Shown here piece by piece: positions 35,160 through 44,908 of a DNA stretch of 64,000 bases; positions within the stretch are counted from its first letter, which is position 1, and each line of letters starts with the position of its first letter. The DNA lies in assembly GCF_014764445.1 (NCBI RefSeq), contig NZ_CP061721.1, positions 2,852,001 through 2,916,000 of the forward strand. The letters are read 5' to 3'. Origin of the DNA: Pseudarthrobacter sp. BIM B-2242. GTDB taxonomy: Bacteria > Actinomycetota > Actinomycetes > Actinomycetales > Micrococcaceae. The position numbers and the translations under genes are program-made. The notes under the pieces were generated by a model, which was given only the letters and a program-made list of their open reading frames with translations, was not told the origin of the DNA and did not search any database.

Positions 35160-35165
35160 ATGCTA
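35160..35165 (-). promoter_or_regulatory. -10 box of leaderless ispH promoter, overlapping a stop codon
   Basis: TAGCAT on the minus strand, six bases (GGAGGC), then ATG at 35153. The TAG is the stop codon of the upstream membrane-protein gene (35163-35165). Confidence 0.6.
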
Positions 35166-36014
35166 CCGGTTGGGGTGTCGCTGTCCCGGCGAGGCGACCC
35201 TGGTCACAAAGCCCGCCACCAGGAGCAACCCGCCAACAACGAGGGTGCCCGTGACCCAGGATCCGAAGCTGGTGGAAGCCGCCGCCACGAATGCCTCCTT
35301 GAACATGTCCGCAATCCCGTTTCCGCTTGCTGTTCCCAGCACGGCATCGCGCGCCATGCTGGAGCTTAGGGTCCAGACTGCGGCCAGCAGCAAGGCACCA
35401 AAGCCAACACTGACCAGCACTGCCCACCGACGGCGGGCGGCCACGAGCGCAAGCGCAAACGCGATGCCTGCCCCTACGGCGAGCGGGTACCCCAGAGGAG
35501 CGTACGCTGTCACTCGCTCGATCAGCTGGCGCTGGTCCGACTGCCCGACATTGATCAGCGTCTGCTCCGGCGGATCGAGCGGGAGTCCCGTTTGGCCTGA
35601 GAGCTCTTCCGTCGCCAAGGCCACGAGGGGTGCCACATCCAGGGTCAGGGACGAGGACGTATCCGCTTCAGGAGGCAGCGACGCCGGATCGGCAAAACTA
35701 AGCCGGTGGCTCTTACGGAGCGTCTCCTCCCATGCTGCCGGGTACCCGGGCAGGCCGGTCAGCTTACCGGCAGCGGCCTCCAGCACCGGCCTGACCAGGC
35801 CGGCCAGGGCGTCGGGGATGCCACCGGTGTCGATGGTGCCCACCGTGGCCACCGCAAGCCGCTGCTGGAACCCGGCGTCCTGCCCCAGCGGTGCGGCAAG
35901 CGCCACGAAGCCGTCCTCCTGGACAATATTGCGGTCAGCCCAGATCGCCGGAATGGCCACGGCGGAAAGCAGGAGACCCAGGACGGCGGCCAGGGCAGAG
36001 ACAAAGGTGCGCAA
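35163..36014 (-). CDS. Conserved membrane protein of unknown function
   Basis: A 283-residue protein with an N-terminal helix (about 4-24), an extracytoplasmic domain of about 145 residues, then three C-terminal helices (about 175-195, 200-220, 250-275). No named domain recognised; the architecture recalls actinobacterial envelope proteins. The start is TTG within a T7 run. It is supported by GAGGA nine bases upstream and a TATGAT -10 box at 36056-36051. One extra T would fuse the frame to an upstream ATG. It is separated by nine bases from ispH. Confidence 0.65.
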   Translation of the reverse strand: MRTFVSALAAVLGLLLSAVAIPAIWADRNIVQEDGFVALAAPLGQDAGFQQRLAVATVGTIDTGGIPDALAGLVRPVLEAAAGKLTGLPGYPAAWEETLRKSHRLSFADPASLPPEADTSSSLTLDVAPLVALATEELSGQTGLPLDPPEQTLINVGQSDQRQLIERVTAYAPLGYPLAVGAGIAFALALVAARRRWAVLVSVGFGALLLAAVWTLSSSMARDAVLGTASGNGIADMFKEAFVAAASTSFGSWVTGTLVVGGLLLVAGFVTRVASPGQRHPNR

Positions 36015-36050
36015 AAAAACAGGTCCTCACTGGTTGGCGTCGGCAAAGCC

Positions 36051-36056
36051 ATCATA
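36051..36056 (-). promoter_or_regulatory. -10 box upstream of membrane-protein/ispH pair
   Basis: TATGAT on the minus strand; the transcript would start near 36045 and carry the GAGGA ribosome site for the TTG start at 36014. No good -35 element is seen. Confidence 0.4.
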
Positions 36057-36235
36057 GGGCTGGTTACCGGACAACGGATGTCAGCCCCGGGTGGTACAGC
36101 TTATGGATAAGGTTGAATGACCGCCGCCATTCACGTGAATGAAAGCCGCCATCCTGCCCTACCCAAACGTCGTCCCTGCACCTGCCGAACAAAGGACCAC
36201 CATGCCGCCAGCCACAGTTTCCGGGGGCAGCGCGC

Positions 36236-37561
36236 ATGTCTGAACAGGCTGCCCTGCCAGGCACTGCTGCCACCACGCTGCCTGCCACCGCCGCTGAAAC
36301 GACGCCCGACAATCCCTGGCCGTTGCAGCTGCTGTCCCAAAAACTCAAGGTCCATATCGACCGCGCACCGGCGGCCTGGGTGGAGGGCCAGGTCATTGAG
36401 ATGAACCGCCGCGGCGGCAACGCCTACCTGACGCTCCGGGACGTGGACGCCGAGGTTTCCCTGCCTGCCTCCGTCTGGACGAAAGTCCTTGACCGCCAGA
36501 ACATGCCGCTGGAGCGCGGTTCCCGCGTCGTTGCCCTGCTCAAGCCGGAGTTCTGGCTGAAGACCGGCCGCCTCAACATGCAGGTCAGGGACATCAGGCC
36601 CGTTGGCCTCGGCGACCTTCTGGCACGGATCGAACGGCTCCGGCAGGCTCTCGCCGCGGAAGGGCTTTTTGCCGACTCGCGGAAGAAGCCGTTGCCGCTC
36701 CTCCCCCATCGGATCGGTCTCATCACAGGACGGGATTCGGACGCCAAAAAGGACGTCCTTCAAAATGCTGCCCTCCGCTGGCCCGCCGTCGAGTTCGAGA
36801 TCCGGGAGGTCGCCGTCCAAGGGAACACAGCCGTATCCCAGATTGTCCGCGCCCTCCGGGAGCTGGATGGCCGCCCGGACGTGGACGTCATCGTCATCGC
36901 CCGGGGCGGCGGCGCCCTGGAGGACCTGCTGCCGTTCAACAGCGAAGAACTGATCAGGGCCGTGGCGGCTGCCGCCACGCCTGTCGTCAGTGCCATTGGG
37001 CACGAGGCAGACAGGCCACTGCTCGACGACGTTGCCGACCTCCGCGCGTCCACGCCCACCGATGCTGCCAAGAGGATCGTGCCTGACGTAGCCGAGGAAC
37101 TGTCGAATGTCCTTCAGGCCCGGGAACACCTGCGCCGCTGCATCGGCAGGTTGGTGGACCGGGAGACGGACCGGCTCGCCTCACTCCATACGCGGCCTGT
37201 CCTGGCCAGCCCCGAAGGTATGGTGACGGTACGTGCTGAGGAAATTGAGCGTCTCCTGAGGCGCTCCTCCGCGGCCGTCAGCTCAACGGTAGTGCGGGCT
37301 GCTGACCAGTTGGTCCACCTGCAGGCCCAGGTGCGCGCCCTGTCCCCGCAAAAAACCCTGGACCGCGGCTACGCCGTGGTGGAACTCGCGGACGGCCGGC
37401 CGGCCCGGCCCACAGAGCCTGCAGGCCATGCCGTGGTCCGCGAGCCTTCAGAGGCCCCTGCCGGAACCGCCTTGTCCGTCCGGGTGGCCCACGGCCGGTT
37501 CGGAGCAACATCCACCGGCGAACTCACACAAGGAGAAGCACATGCCCGAGTCGAAGACTGA
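36236..37561 (+). CDS. xseA: Exodeoxyribonuclease VII large subunit XseA
   Basis: A 441-residue protein. An N-terminal OB-fold (about 30-130, [20 protein letters not shown]) is followed by the catalytic domain ([54 protein letters not shown]), then the long coiled-coil that binds XseB. The complex degrades single-stranded DNA in repair. The final 20 bases overlap xseB, so the subunits are made together. Confidence 0.95.
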   Translation: MSEQAALPGTAATTLPATAAETTPDNPWPLQLLSQKLKVHIDRAPAAWVEGQVIEMNRRGGNAYLTLRDVDAEVSLPASVWTKVLDRQNMPLERGSRVVALLKPEFWLKTGRLNMQVRDIRPVGLGDLLARIERLRQALAAEGLFADSRKKPLPLLPHRIGLITGRDSDAKKDVLQNAALRWPAVEFEIREVAVQGNTAVSQIVRALRELDGRPDVDVIVIARGGGALEDLLPFNSEELIRAVAAAATPVVSAIGHEADRPLLDDVADLRASTPTDAAKRIVPDVAEELSNVLQAREHLRRCIGRLVDRETDRLASLHTRPVLASPEGMVTVRAEEIERLLRRSSAAVSSTVVRAADQLVHLQAQVRALSPQKTLDRGYAVVELADGRPARPTEPAGHAVVREPSEAPAGTALSVRVAHGRFGATSTGELTQGEAHARVED

Positions 37562-37760
37562 CCCCGAAATCGAAGCCCTCAGCTATGAGGAAGCCCGCGA
37601 GCAGCTGGTCCAGGTAGTGGGCAAACTCGAGGCCGGCGGTGCCAGCCTCGAAGAATCCCTGGCGCTGTGGGAACGCGGGGAAGCGCTGGCCAAGCGGTGC
37701 GAGGAATGGCTGGAGGGTGCCCGGAAACGCCTCGCCGCAGCCCGCGACCAGCCGCTCTGA
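37542..37760 (+). CDS. xseB: Exodeoxyribonuclease VII small subunit XseB
   Basis: A 72-residue helical protein with the family pattern [20 protein letters not shown] and [20 protein letters not shown]. It forms a multimer along the XseA coiled coil and is needed for activity. Its ATG lies within the end of xseA with AGGAGA just upstream. An upstream extension of the frame is an overlap artefact. Confidence 0.95.
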   Translation: MPESKTDPEIEALSYEEAREQLVQVVGKLEAGGASLEESLALWERGEALAKRCEEWLEGARKRLAAARDQPL

Positions 37761-37852
37761 CCTGTTCCCCGCGGGGCCCGCTTCCCTGCTCCGCCCGGGG
37801 TCCCGCTAGGCGTGCGTCCCTGCTACGCCTGGACCGCATCCCGGATCACCGG

Positions 37853-38707
37853 TCAGGACCTCTGGACGAGCTCGCGCTCCACGCCGACGTCGAAGTCCGC
37901 TTTGGGCCACTGGAGGTGAAGGTCCTTAAAGGCGGCGAGCAGCAGCTGCTGGACGGCGATCCGGGCGAACCACTTCTTATTGGCGGGGATCACATGCCAG
38001 GGGGCCGCCTCGGTGTTCGTGTTGTCAATGGCGGCCTGGTAGGCCGCCATGTAGTCCGCCCAGAAGGCCCGTTCGGTCAGGTCACCGCGGCTGTACTTCC
38101 AGTGCTTGGCCGGGTCATCCAGGCGGGCAGTAAGCCGTGCTTTCTGTTCGTCCTTGCTGATGTTGAGCATCACTTTGACGATCTTGGTGCCGGAGTCCGT
38201 CATCCGGGCCTCAAATTCGTTGATGGCCACGTACCGGCGCTTCAGCTCTTCCGGAGAAGCCCAGCCATGGACACGGTGGATGAGGACGTCTTCGTAGTGG
38301 GACCGGTCAAAAACACCCACCATGCCGGCTGCCGGGACTTCCTTCTCAACGCGCCAGAGGAAGTCATAGGACTTCTCCTCCTCAGTGGGAGCTTTGAAGG
38401 CCTTGAACTGAACCCCCTGCGGATCCATCGCCGCCATGACGTGTTTGACGATCCCGCCTTTGCCGGCGGTGTCCATCGCCTGCAGGATCAGCAGGATCCG
38501 CTTGTTTCCGCCGAACCTGGACTCGGCGAACAGTTGCTCCTGAAACTGGGCCAGTTTGTCGTCCAGGTCCGCCAGGAGTGCCTGCCCGTCCACTTTGTTG
38601 CCCGCGAAGCCCGGGGTGGCATCCGGGTCAACATCTGCCAGGACAAAGCCACCCCCGGCCTTCAGCGTCAAGGACGGATGCTCTTTGAACTCAACCAGGC
38701 CGGCCAT
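37853..38707 (-). CDS. Polyphosphate kinase 2 family protein (PPK2)
   Basis: A 284-residue PPK2 of the class I type by length. Walker A is AMDTAGKGG (about residues 76-84), Walker B is FDRSHYEDVL, and the lid segment KHWKYSRGD is present. PPK2 enzymes phosphorylate nucleoside mono- or diphosphates with polyphosphate as donor; the exact preference cannot be read. AAGGAA precedes the ATG. A small GC hairpin (38731-38746) separates it from the aminotransferase gene upstream on the same strand. Confidence 0.92.
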   Translation of the reverse strand: MAGLVEFKEHPSLTLKAGGGFVLADVDPDATPGFAGNKVDGQALLADLDDKLAQFQEQLFAESRFGGNKRILLILQAMDTAGKGGIVKHVMAAMDPQGVQFKAFKAPTEEEKSYDFLWRVEKEVPAAGMVGVFDRSHYEDVLIHRVHGWASPEELKRRYVAINEFEARMTDSGTKIVKVMLNISKDEQKARLTARLDDPAKHWKYSRGDLTERAFWADYMAAYQAAIDNTNTEAAPWHVIPANKKWFARIAVQQLLLAAFKDLHLQWPKADFDVGVERELVQRS

Positions 38708-38756
38708 GGGATTCCTTTGTCCGCAGTGTCCGCGCCAACAGGCGCGTCACCACAGG

Positions 38757-39977
38757 CTAGTTCCCTTTGTACCTGCTCAGGAAGTCCCCCATGCGGTTGA
38801 TGGCCTCCTCAAGGTCCTTCACCAGGGGCAGGGTGACCATCCGGAAGTGGTCGGGGCGGACCCAGTTGAAGGCCCGGCCGTGCGAGACAAGGATTTTCTG
38901 CTCACGGAGCAGATCCAGGACGAACTTCTCGTCGTCGCGGATGTGGTAAACCTCGGGATCCAGCTTCGGGAAAAGGTACATCGCACCCCTGGCCTGCTGT
39001 GTGCTGACCCCGGGAATGGCGTTGAGCATGTCGTAGGCCTTGTTGCGCTGCTCGAGCAGGCGGCCTCCCGGCAGGATCAGGTCGTTGATGCTCTGGTAGC
39101 CGCCGAGCGCAGTCTGGATGGCGTGCTGGGCCGGGACGTTTGCACACAGGCGCATATTGGCGAGCAGGCTAATGCCCTCCAAGTAGTCTGCAGCATCCTT
39201 TTTCGGCCCTGAGATGGCCATCCAGCCTGCACGGTAGCCGCAGACACGGTAGGCCTTCGAGAGTCCGCTGAAGGTTAGGCAAAGGACATCGTCGCCAGTG
39301 AGTCCGGCCAGGTTGATGTGCACGGCGTCCTCGTAGAGGATCTTCTCGTAGATCTCGTCGGCAAAGATCACCAGGCCGTGCTTTTCGGCGAGCGACACGA
39401 TCTTCTTCAGGGTCTCTGCCGGGTAAACAGCACCGGTGGGGTTGTTGGGGTTGATCACCACAATGCCCTTGGTGCGGGGGGTGATCTTTGCTTCCATGTC
39501 CTCGAGGTCCGGCTGCCAGCCTGACTCCTCATCGCAGAGGTAGTGGACGGGCTTGCCGCCTGCGAGGGCAACGGATGCGGTCCACAGCGGGTAGTCAGGC
39601 GTCGGGATCAGCACTTCGTCTCCGGCGTCCAGCAGCGCCATCAGGGACATGGTGATGAGTTCACTGACGCCGTTGCCCAGGTAGATATCGTCTACGTGGA
39701 TGTTCTGGATCCCGCGGGTCTGGTAGTACTGCGAGACCGCCGTGCGGGCGGAGAATATTCCGCGCGAGTCGCTGTAACCCTGGGCGTGCGGCAGGTGGCG
39801 GATCATGTCCACCAGGATGGCGTCCGGGGCTTCGAATCCGAACGGTGCCGGGTTTCCGATGTTCAGTTTGAGGATCCGGTGACCCTCCGCCTCCATTTGC
39901 TGGGCGGCCTGAAGAATCGGTCCACGGATGTCGTAAAGGACGTTGCGAAGCTTAGTGGACTGCTTGAATTCTGCCAT
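38757..39977 (-). CDS. AlaA-like pyridoxal phosphate aminotransferase
   Basis: A 406-residue class I/II aminotransferase. It has NPNNPTGAVYP, FADEIYEKILY and the PLP lysine in SGLSKAYRVCGYRAGW. It is closest by pattern to glutamate-pyruvate transaminases of the AlaA type (Rv0337c-like in Mycobacterium), so alanine formation from pyruvate and glutamate is likely. A CATATT six bases before the ATG is a weak leaderless-type -10. Confidence 0.85.
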   Translation of the reverse strand: MAEFKQSTKLRNVLYDIRGPILQAAQQMEAEGHRILKLNIGNPAPFGFEAPDAILVDMIRHLPHAQGYSDSRGIFSARTAVSQYYQTRGIQNIHVDDIYLGNGVSELITMSLMALLDAGDEVLIPTPDYPLWTASVALAGGKPVHYLCDEESGWQPDLEDMEAKITPRTKGIVVINPNNPTGAVYPAETLKKIVSLAEKHGLVIFADEIYEKILYEDAVHINLAGLTGDDVLCLTFSGLSKAYRVCGYRAGWMAISGPKKDAADYLEGISLLANMRLCANVPAQHAIQTALGGYQSINDLILPGGRLLEQRNKAYDMLNAIPGVSTQQARGAMYLFPKLDPEVYHIRDDEKFVLDLLREQKILVSHGRAFNWVRPDHFRMVTLPLVKDLEEAINRMGDFLSRYKGN

Positions 39978-40044
39978 CCATCAAATATGCCACAGGAAGG
40001 ATGTACTTCAGTTGAGACCTCGGACACAGAAGAGCAGGCAACGG

Positions 40045-40089
40045 ACGACGGCGGCTGCCGGACTTTGTGGGTCCGGCAGCCGCCGTCGT
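40045..40089 (-). terminator. Terminator of the osmoprotectant ABC operon
   Basis: A 19-bp perfect stem (40045-40063 with 40071-40089; arm CGACGGCGGCTGCCGGAC) with a 7-base loop. It lies just after the binding-protein gene on the minus strand, 23 bases past its stop. Confidence 0.85.
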
Positions 40090-40111
40090 AGTCACCTAAA
40101 AAGGCCTGGCG

Positions 40112-41071
40112 CTACTTGACGATGCCCTTATCCTTCAGCCACGTGGCAGCAGCGTCTTTGGGGTTCTGCTTCTGGCTGCCGCTGACAGCGCGGTTGAGGT
40201 TCACCAGGTCCTCGGTGGTGAGGATCTTCGAGACTGCATTGAGGGCTTCCTTGGCCTTGTCGGTCATTTTTGCCGTGTTGTACAGCGGCAGGACCTGCTG
40301 GGCCTTGAAGTTGTTCTTTGGATCTTCCAGCACCACCAGGTCGTTGTCGGCGATGGACGGCGTGGTGGTGTAAATGTCCGCCACCTGCACATCATCGGTC
40401 AACAGGGCCTGCAGGGTCAGGTTGCCGCCGCCGTCGCTGAACGGCTTCAGGGCCTTCAGTTCACAGCCATAGTTGGCTTTGAGCCCCGGGAAGCCATAAG
40501 CCCGCGTTTCGAACGTCGCCGGCGCCGCCATGGTCAGGTCCTTGCAGACCTTGGCAAGGTCCTCGATGGACTTCAGCTGGTACTTCTCCGCTGTGGCCTT
40601 GGTGACCACCATGGCGTCCTTGGACTCTGCCTTGGATGCCTCCAGGACGGCCAGTCCCGCCGGCAGCTTTTCCGGCAGCGCCTTGTAAATGTCCTCGGCC
40701 GAGACCTCGGCAGCCTCCGGATCAACGTGCGACAGCAGGTTGCCGGAGTAATCCGGGACCAGGTCGACCGACCCGTCCTGGACAGCCTTGAAGTAGATTT
40801 CCCGGGCCCCGATATTGGGTTTGGTGGTGGCGGTGATGCCTGCGGCGCCCAGGGCGCCGGCGTAGATTTCCGCCACGATCTGGCTTTCAGGGAAGTCAGC
40901 AGAGCCGACAATCAGCGAGCCGCCCCCGGTGCCGCCGCTTGTGGCGCTGGTGCTGGGGGTGGCCAGCGGATCGCCGCCGCCGCATGCTGTCAGTGCCACG
41001 GCAAGGCCGACGCCGGCGGCCAGGCCTGCCAGTCCCCGGCGGGTCAGCGTGGTCCGGATGTTGTCTTTCAT
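40112..41071 (-). CDS. Osmoprotectant ABC binding lipoprotein (OpuAC/ProX-like)
   Basis: A 319-residue lipoprotein with lipobox VALTAC (Cys30) and an OpuAC-type domain. SADFPESQIVAEIYAGALGA and DGSVDLVPDYSGNLLSH match glycine betaine, carnitine or choline binding proteins of the OpuC/ProX class. It delivers compatible solutes to the permeases. Its ATG overlaps the preceding permease stop (ATGA). Confidence 0.9.
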   Translation of the reverse strand: MKDNIRTTLTRRGLAGLAAGVGLAVALTACGGGDPLATPSTSATSGGTGGGSLIVGSADFPESQIVAEIYAGALGAAGITATTKPNIGAREIYFKAVQDGSVDLVPDYSGNLLSHVDPEAAEVSAEDIYKALPEKLPAGLAVLEASKAESKDAMVVTKATAEKYQLKSIEDLAKVCKDLTMAAPATFETRAYGFPGLKANYGCELKALKPFSDGGGNLTLQALLTDDVQVADIYTTTPSIADNDLVVLEDPKNNFKAQQVLPLYNTAKMTDKAKEALNAVSKILTTEDLVNLNRAVSGSQKQNPKDAAATWLKDKGIVK

Positions 41072-41814
41072 GGAGTGCCTCCTTGAACAGCAGCTGGCGC
41101 GGGCGCGGCAGCTGGGAGATCAGCGGTGGCCGTCCGGCCACCGCGGGGATCGGTTTTAAGGCCCGGGGAAAGAACTGTTCTTTGCACCGCAGCCAGGATC
41201 AGGTCAATAACGATGGCCAGCCCGGCGATAAGCAAGGACCCGGCCAGCATGCGCGGGAAGTCCTGCAGGACCAGCCCGTCAAACAGGTAGCGGCCCAGCC
41301 CGCCCAGGGGCAGGTATGCCACCACGGACACTGTGGCGATAACTTGAAGCACGGCAGTCCGGAGACCGCCGAACATGACCTGCAGGCCGTTGGGCAGCTC
41401 GACGCGGAAAAGTATCTGCAGCTCCGTCATGCCCATGGCCCGGGCCGCGTCCACCACGGCCCTGTCGACGCTGGCGATACCTGCGTATGTTCCTGCGAGG
41501 AGCGGCGGCACTGTAAGGATCACCAGTGCCCAGACCGGCGGCCACAGGCTGGTCCCGGCAAGCAGGGCGAAAAGCACCAGCAGGCCCAAAGTCGGCAGTG
41601 CGCGGAGCGCGCCCGCCACAGCAACGGCTACCACGCGGCCGCGCCCGGTGTGCCCTATATAGAGGCCCACGGGAACCGCGATGGCTGCCGCTATCACCAG
41701 GACCAGCCCGCTGTACTGGAGGTGCTCCAGCAACCGGACCGGGATGCCGGAACTGCCGGTCCAGTGGCTGGGATCGGCAAGCCAGCCGAGGGTTTCCGTG
41801 AAAACGTTGCTCAT
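41068..41814 (-). CDS. Osmoprotectant ABC permease (second)
   Basis: A 248-residue permease of the OpuCB/OpuCD type with about six helices; the EAA loop reads AARAMGMTELQILFRVELPN. The frame is open upstream but the ATG at 41814 overlaps the previous stop (ATGA) and gives the normal N-terminus. A C-terminal Ala/Pro-rich cytoplasmic tail is present. Confidence 0.9.
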   Translation of the reverse strand: MSNVFTETLGWLADPSHWTGSSGIPVRLLEHLQYSGLVLVIAAAIAVPVGLYIGHTGRGRVVAVAVAGALRALPTLGLLVLFALLAGTSLWPPVWALVILTVPPLLAGTYAGIASVDRAVVDAARAMGMTELQILFRVELPNGLQVMFGGLRTAVLQVIATVSVVAYLPLGGLGRYLFDGLVLQDFPRMLAGSLLIAGLAIVIDLILAAVQRTVLSPGLKTDPRGGRTATADLPAAAPAPAAVQGGTP

Positions 41815-42521
41815 GAGCCGGCCCCCGCGTGCACGTTGGCATCGACAACATAACGTGCGCTGACGGGCACGGACGGGCCTGCCGCTTTCGCGGCGCGGGT
41901 CCACGGTGTCAGCAGCCGCTCAAGCAGGACCAGCACCGCATCCATCAGCAGCGCCAGCAGCAGGATGGCCACAATCCCCACCACCACTTCGGTCACGAAG
42001 TTCCGCTGCAGGCCGTCAGTAAACAGCATCCCGAGGTTGCCAACGCCCAGGAGCGCAGCAACGCTCACCAGGGAGATATTGCTGACGGAGACGACTCGGA
42101 GCCCGGCAAACATCACCGGGAGGGAAAGCGGCAGGTCGATCTGGACAAAGCGGAGCCAGGGTTTGTAGCCCATGGCGGTCGCGGCCTGCCGGAGGTCCTC
42201 TTCAACAGAGTCGAAGGCATCAAGGGCGGCGCGCACCAGCAGCGCCACCGCGTAGATGGTCAGCGCAACAATGACATTGAGGGGATCCAGGATCCGAGTG
42301 GCAAGGATGGAAGGCAGGATGATGAACAGCGCCAGCGACGGGATGGTGTACAGCAACGAACTGGCCGTGACCACCACTGACCGCAGCACCGGATGGACCC
42401 GTGCAAACTGGGCCAGCGGAATGGAGATCAGCAGCCCCAGGACCATGGGCACCAGTGCAAGCACAATATGCTGCCCGGCCCGTTCCAGGACCATGCCGCT
42501 GTTTGCCAGGAACCACTCCAT
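41811..42521 (-). CDS. Osmoprotectant ABC permease (first)
   Basis: A 236-residue permease of the OpuCB/OpuCD type. The EAA loop reads QAATAMGYKPWLRFVQIDLPL. Its ATG shares the A of the ATPase stop (TGATG). It forms the channel with the next gene product. Confidence 0.9.
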   Translation of the reverse strand: MEWFLANSGMVLERAGQHIVLALVPMVLGLLISIPLAQFARVHPVLRSVVVTASSLLYTIPSLALFIILPSILATRILDPLNVIVALTIYAVALLVRAALDAFDSVEEDLRQAATAMGYKPWLRFVQIDLPLSLPVMFAGLRVVSVSNISLVSVAALLGVGNLGMLFTDGLQRNFVTEVVVGIVAILLLALLMDAVLVLLERLLTPWTRAAKAAGPSVPVSARYVVDANVHAGAGS

Positions 42522-43609
42522 CAGAGAGCAGCCTGCCTGACCTGGCGGGCCGCTTCAATGACGGCCAGGACTTCCTGTGCGCGGATGGCGCCCAGGACCC
42601 GGCCTTCCCCATCCACTGCTACGCCTTGGCCGGAAGGAGAGGACAACGCTGAATCAAGGGCCCGCCGCAGGGAGTCACCGGGGTGGAAAAGGGATCCACC
42701 GGGGATCAGGTCGGTGTCGGTTCCGGGCCGTGCCCAGCCCAGCGGCCGCATGTCCGCATCCACCACAAGCTGCCAGTCCGACACCGCGTCGGGATCGCCG
42801 TCGAACTGCCCGGCACGGGACACAAGTGTCGGCACCGGGTGGATTGCCACGGCGTCGGACGCGGTGAACCCGAGGTGACGGAAGCCGCGGTCCCGCCCGA
42901 CGAAGGAGGCCACGAAGTCATTGGCCGGTGCACGCAGGATTTCCTCGGGTGTGGCGTACTGGGCCAGCTTGCCGCCGACGGCGAACACCGCCACCTTGTC
43001 GCCCAGAATGGTTGCTTCGTCGATATCGTGTGTCACGAAGACGATGGTCTTGGCGAGGTCCTGCTGCAGCCGCAGGAGTTCCTGCTGCAGCTCGTCGCGC
43101 ACCACCGGATCCACGGCGCTGAAGGGTTCGTCCATCAGCAGGATGGGAGGGTCAGCTGCGAGCGCCCGTGCCACGCCGACGCGCTGCTGCTGGCCGCCGG
43201 AGAGCTGGGACGGGTACCGCTTGCCGAGCGCTGAAGCCAGCCCGACGACGTCGAGAAGTTCAGTTGCACGCTTGCGGGCCTCCGCCTTGGAGACACCGTT
43301 GAGCCGGGGCACCGTGGCGATGTTGTCCAGCACGGAGCGGTGCGGCATCAGTCCCGAGGACTGCATGACGTAGCCCATGGACCGGCGCAGCTCGGCGGCA
43401 GGAACGGTGGTGACGTCCCGTCCGTCCACGGTAATGACCCCGGATGTCGGCTCGACCATACGGTTGATCATCCGGAGCGACGTGGTTTTGCCGCAGCCCG
43501 AGGGCCCCACAAAAACGGTGATCGACCCTTTGTCGATTGACATGGTGAGCTGGTCCACGGCAGGATGCCCGCCCTGATACTGCTTGGTAACGCTCTGGAA
43601 CTCAATCAT
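42521..43609 (-). CDS. Osmoprotectant ABC ATPase with CBS-like C-terminus (OpuCA-like)
   Basis: A 362-residue ATPase of the ProV/OpuCA class. It has Walker A GPSGCGKTT (about 34-42), the signature LSGGQQQR, and Walker B ILLMDEPFSAVDP. A C-terminal segment of about 110 residues has CBS-domain character, the part that senses ionic strength in OpuA. The first gene of a four-gene operon in which every junction overlaps (TGATG, ATGA, ATGA). The ATG at 43609 starts the canonical IEFQSVTKQY; the frame open upstream is not used. Confidence 0.9.
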   Translation of the reverse strand: MIEFQSVTKQYQGGHPAVDQLTMSIDKGSITVFVGPSGCGKTTSLRMINRMVEPTSGVITVDGRDVTTVPAAELRRSMGYVMQSSGLMPHRSVLDNIATVPRLNGVSKAEARKRATELLDVVGLASALGKRYPSQLSGGQQQRVGVARALAADPPILLMDEPFSAVDPVVRDELQQELLRLQQDLAKTIVFVTHDIDEATILGDKVAVFAVGGKLAQYATPEEILRAPANDFVASFVGRDRGFRHLGFTASDAVAIHPVPTLVSRAGQFDGDPDAVSDWQLVVDADMRPLGWARPGTDTDLIPGGSLFHPGDSLRRALDSALSSPSGQGVAVDGEGRVLGAIRAQEVLAVIEAARQVRQAAL

Positions 43610-43857
43610 GGCTGGGGTCCATTCCCGGACGTACCTGTTCTGTTGGACGGCATCGGACGGTGGAGATGGGGGGTCGTAAGCTCGCTGATAATTACCGTAG
43701 CGCAATCAGTTCCCAGCGTAACCAGAATCGGCCGCCATTCCGGGCAAGCGAATCCCTACTGTAACCATTCGTGGCCGGGCCCTCCCGGGATGGGTCCCGG
43801 CGCCGACCTGCATGGGCTGGCGCGGCTCCGGCGCTGACACCTCACCCGAACCGGTCC

Positions 43858-43863
43858 TAGAGT
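43858..43863 (+). promoter_or_regulatory. -10 box of leaderless pirin promoter
   Basis: TAGAGT, six bases (GGGAGG), then the GTG at 43870. Confidence 0.6.
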
Positions 43864-43869
43864 GGGAGG

Positions 43870-44898
43870 GTGACGAACTTGGAAGTGGCACCAGCAGAGG
43901 AACTATGTCCGCCCGCCGCAGCTGACGGGACGTCAGGCCCTTGCCTTCAGCTGTGGCCCCAGCGTGAAGTTCCGCTGGGCGGTGTACGGGCCATGAATGT
44001 CCAGCGCACCCTCCCGCAGCGCGGCCTGCCCACTATCGGTGCGTGGTGCTTCCTGGACAGTTTCGGACCGGACCGCACCGCCATGTCAGTACTCCCCCAC
44101 CCGCACACCGGACTGCAGACGGTCACCTGGCCGCTCGCGGGGACCATCCGGCACCGGGACAGCGTGGGCAGCGACGTGGTGGTCCGGCCCGGGGAACTGA
44201 ACATCATGACCGCCGGGCGCGGCGTTTCGCACTCCGAGTTTGCGGTCCTGCCGGATCCCGACGACGGCGGGCTGCTGCCGCTGCAGAGGGGACTTCAGCT
44301 CTGGGTTGCGCTGCCTGACGGTGAACGCCACCGGGAGCCCGCGTTCGAGCAGCACCGGGATCTGCCGACGGCAACAGGGCCGGGCTTCACTGCCACCGTG
44401 ATGGTGGGCGAATTCGCGGGTGCCGTATCACCGGCCACCATGTATTCCCCTATCGTGGGGGCCGAGGTTTCCTGCGAGGGCCGGGTGGACCTGCCCCTGG
44501 ACGCGGACTTCGAACATGCCGTCCTGGTGCTCGACGGCGGGCTGACGCTGGACGGGCAGGACGTTCCGCCAGGTCCGCTGGGCTACCTGGGCGCGGGACG
44601 GTCGGCGCTCGTCCTGGACGCCCTGCCGGGCACACGGTTCCTCCTCATCGGCGGCGAGCCGTTCCAGGAGGAGCTGCTGATGTGGTGGAACTTCGTGGGC
44701 CGCACCCATGATGAGGTGGAGCAGGCCCGCGAGGATTGGGAAGCGCAGGCGGCGCTGGCCGACGATGAGGCCCGGGGGGCCCGCTACGGGCTTGTCGAAG
44801 GACACGGACCTGATGCAGGCGCCGAAGCGGGCCGTATCCCGGCTCCCCCGATGCCGGCAGTCAGGCTCGCCCCGAGGCGGCGGTCACCCGGTCCCTGA
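43870..44898 (+). CDS. Pirin-family protein
   Basis: A 342-residue bicupin protein. The metal-binding cupin motif is present in the N-terminal half (LPHPHTGLQTVTW, then TAGRGVSHSEF, with three His in the usual places). Bacterial pirins include quercetin dioxygenases and regulators of metabolism; the role here is open. It is about 45 residues longer than typical pirins, at both ends. The GTG start fits the -10 box. Confidence 0.85.
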   Translation: MTNLEVAPAEELCPPAAADGTSGPCLQLWPQREVPLGGVRAMNVQRTLPQRGLPTIGAWCFLDSFGPDRTAMSVLPHPHTGLQTVTWPLAGTIRHRDSVGSDVVVRPGELNIMTAGRGVSHSEFAVLPDPDDGGLLPLQRGLQLWVALPDGERHREPAFEQHRDLPTATGPGFTATVMVGEFAGAVSPATMYSPIVGAEVSCEGRVDLPLDADFEHAVLVLDGGLTLDGQDVPPGPLGYLGAGRSALVLDALPGTRFLLIGGEPFQEELLMWWNFVGRTHDEVEQAREDWEAQAALADDEARGARYGLVEGHGPDAGAEAGRIPAPPMPAVRLAPRRRSPGP

Positions 44899-44908
44899 CA
44901 GGACCGCA

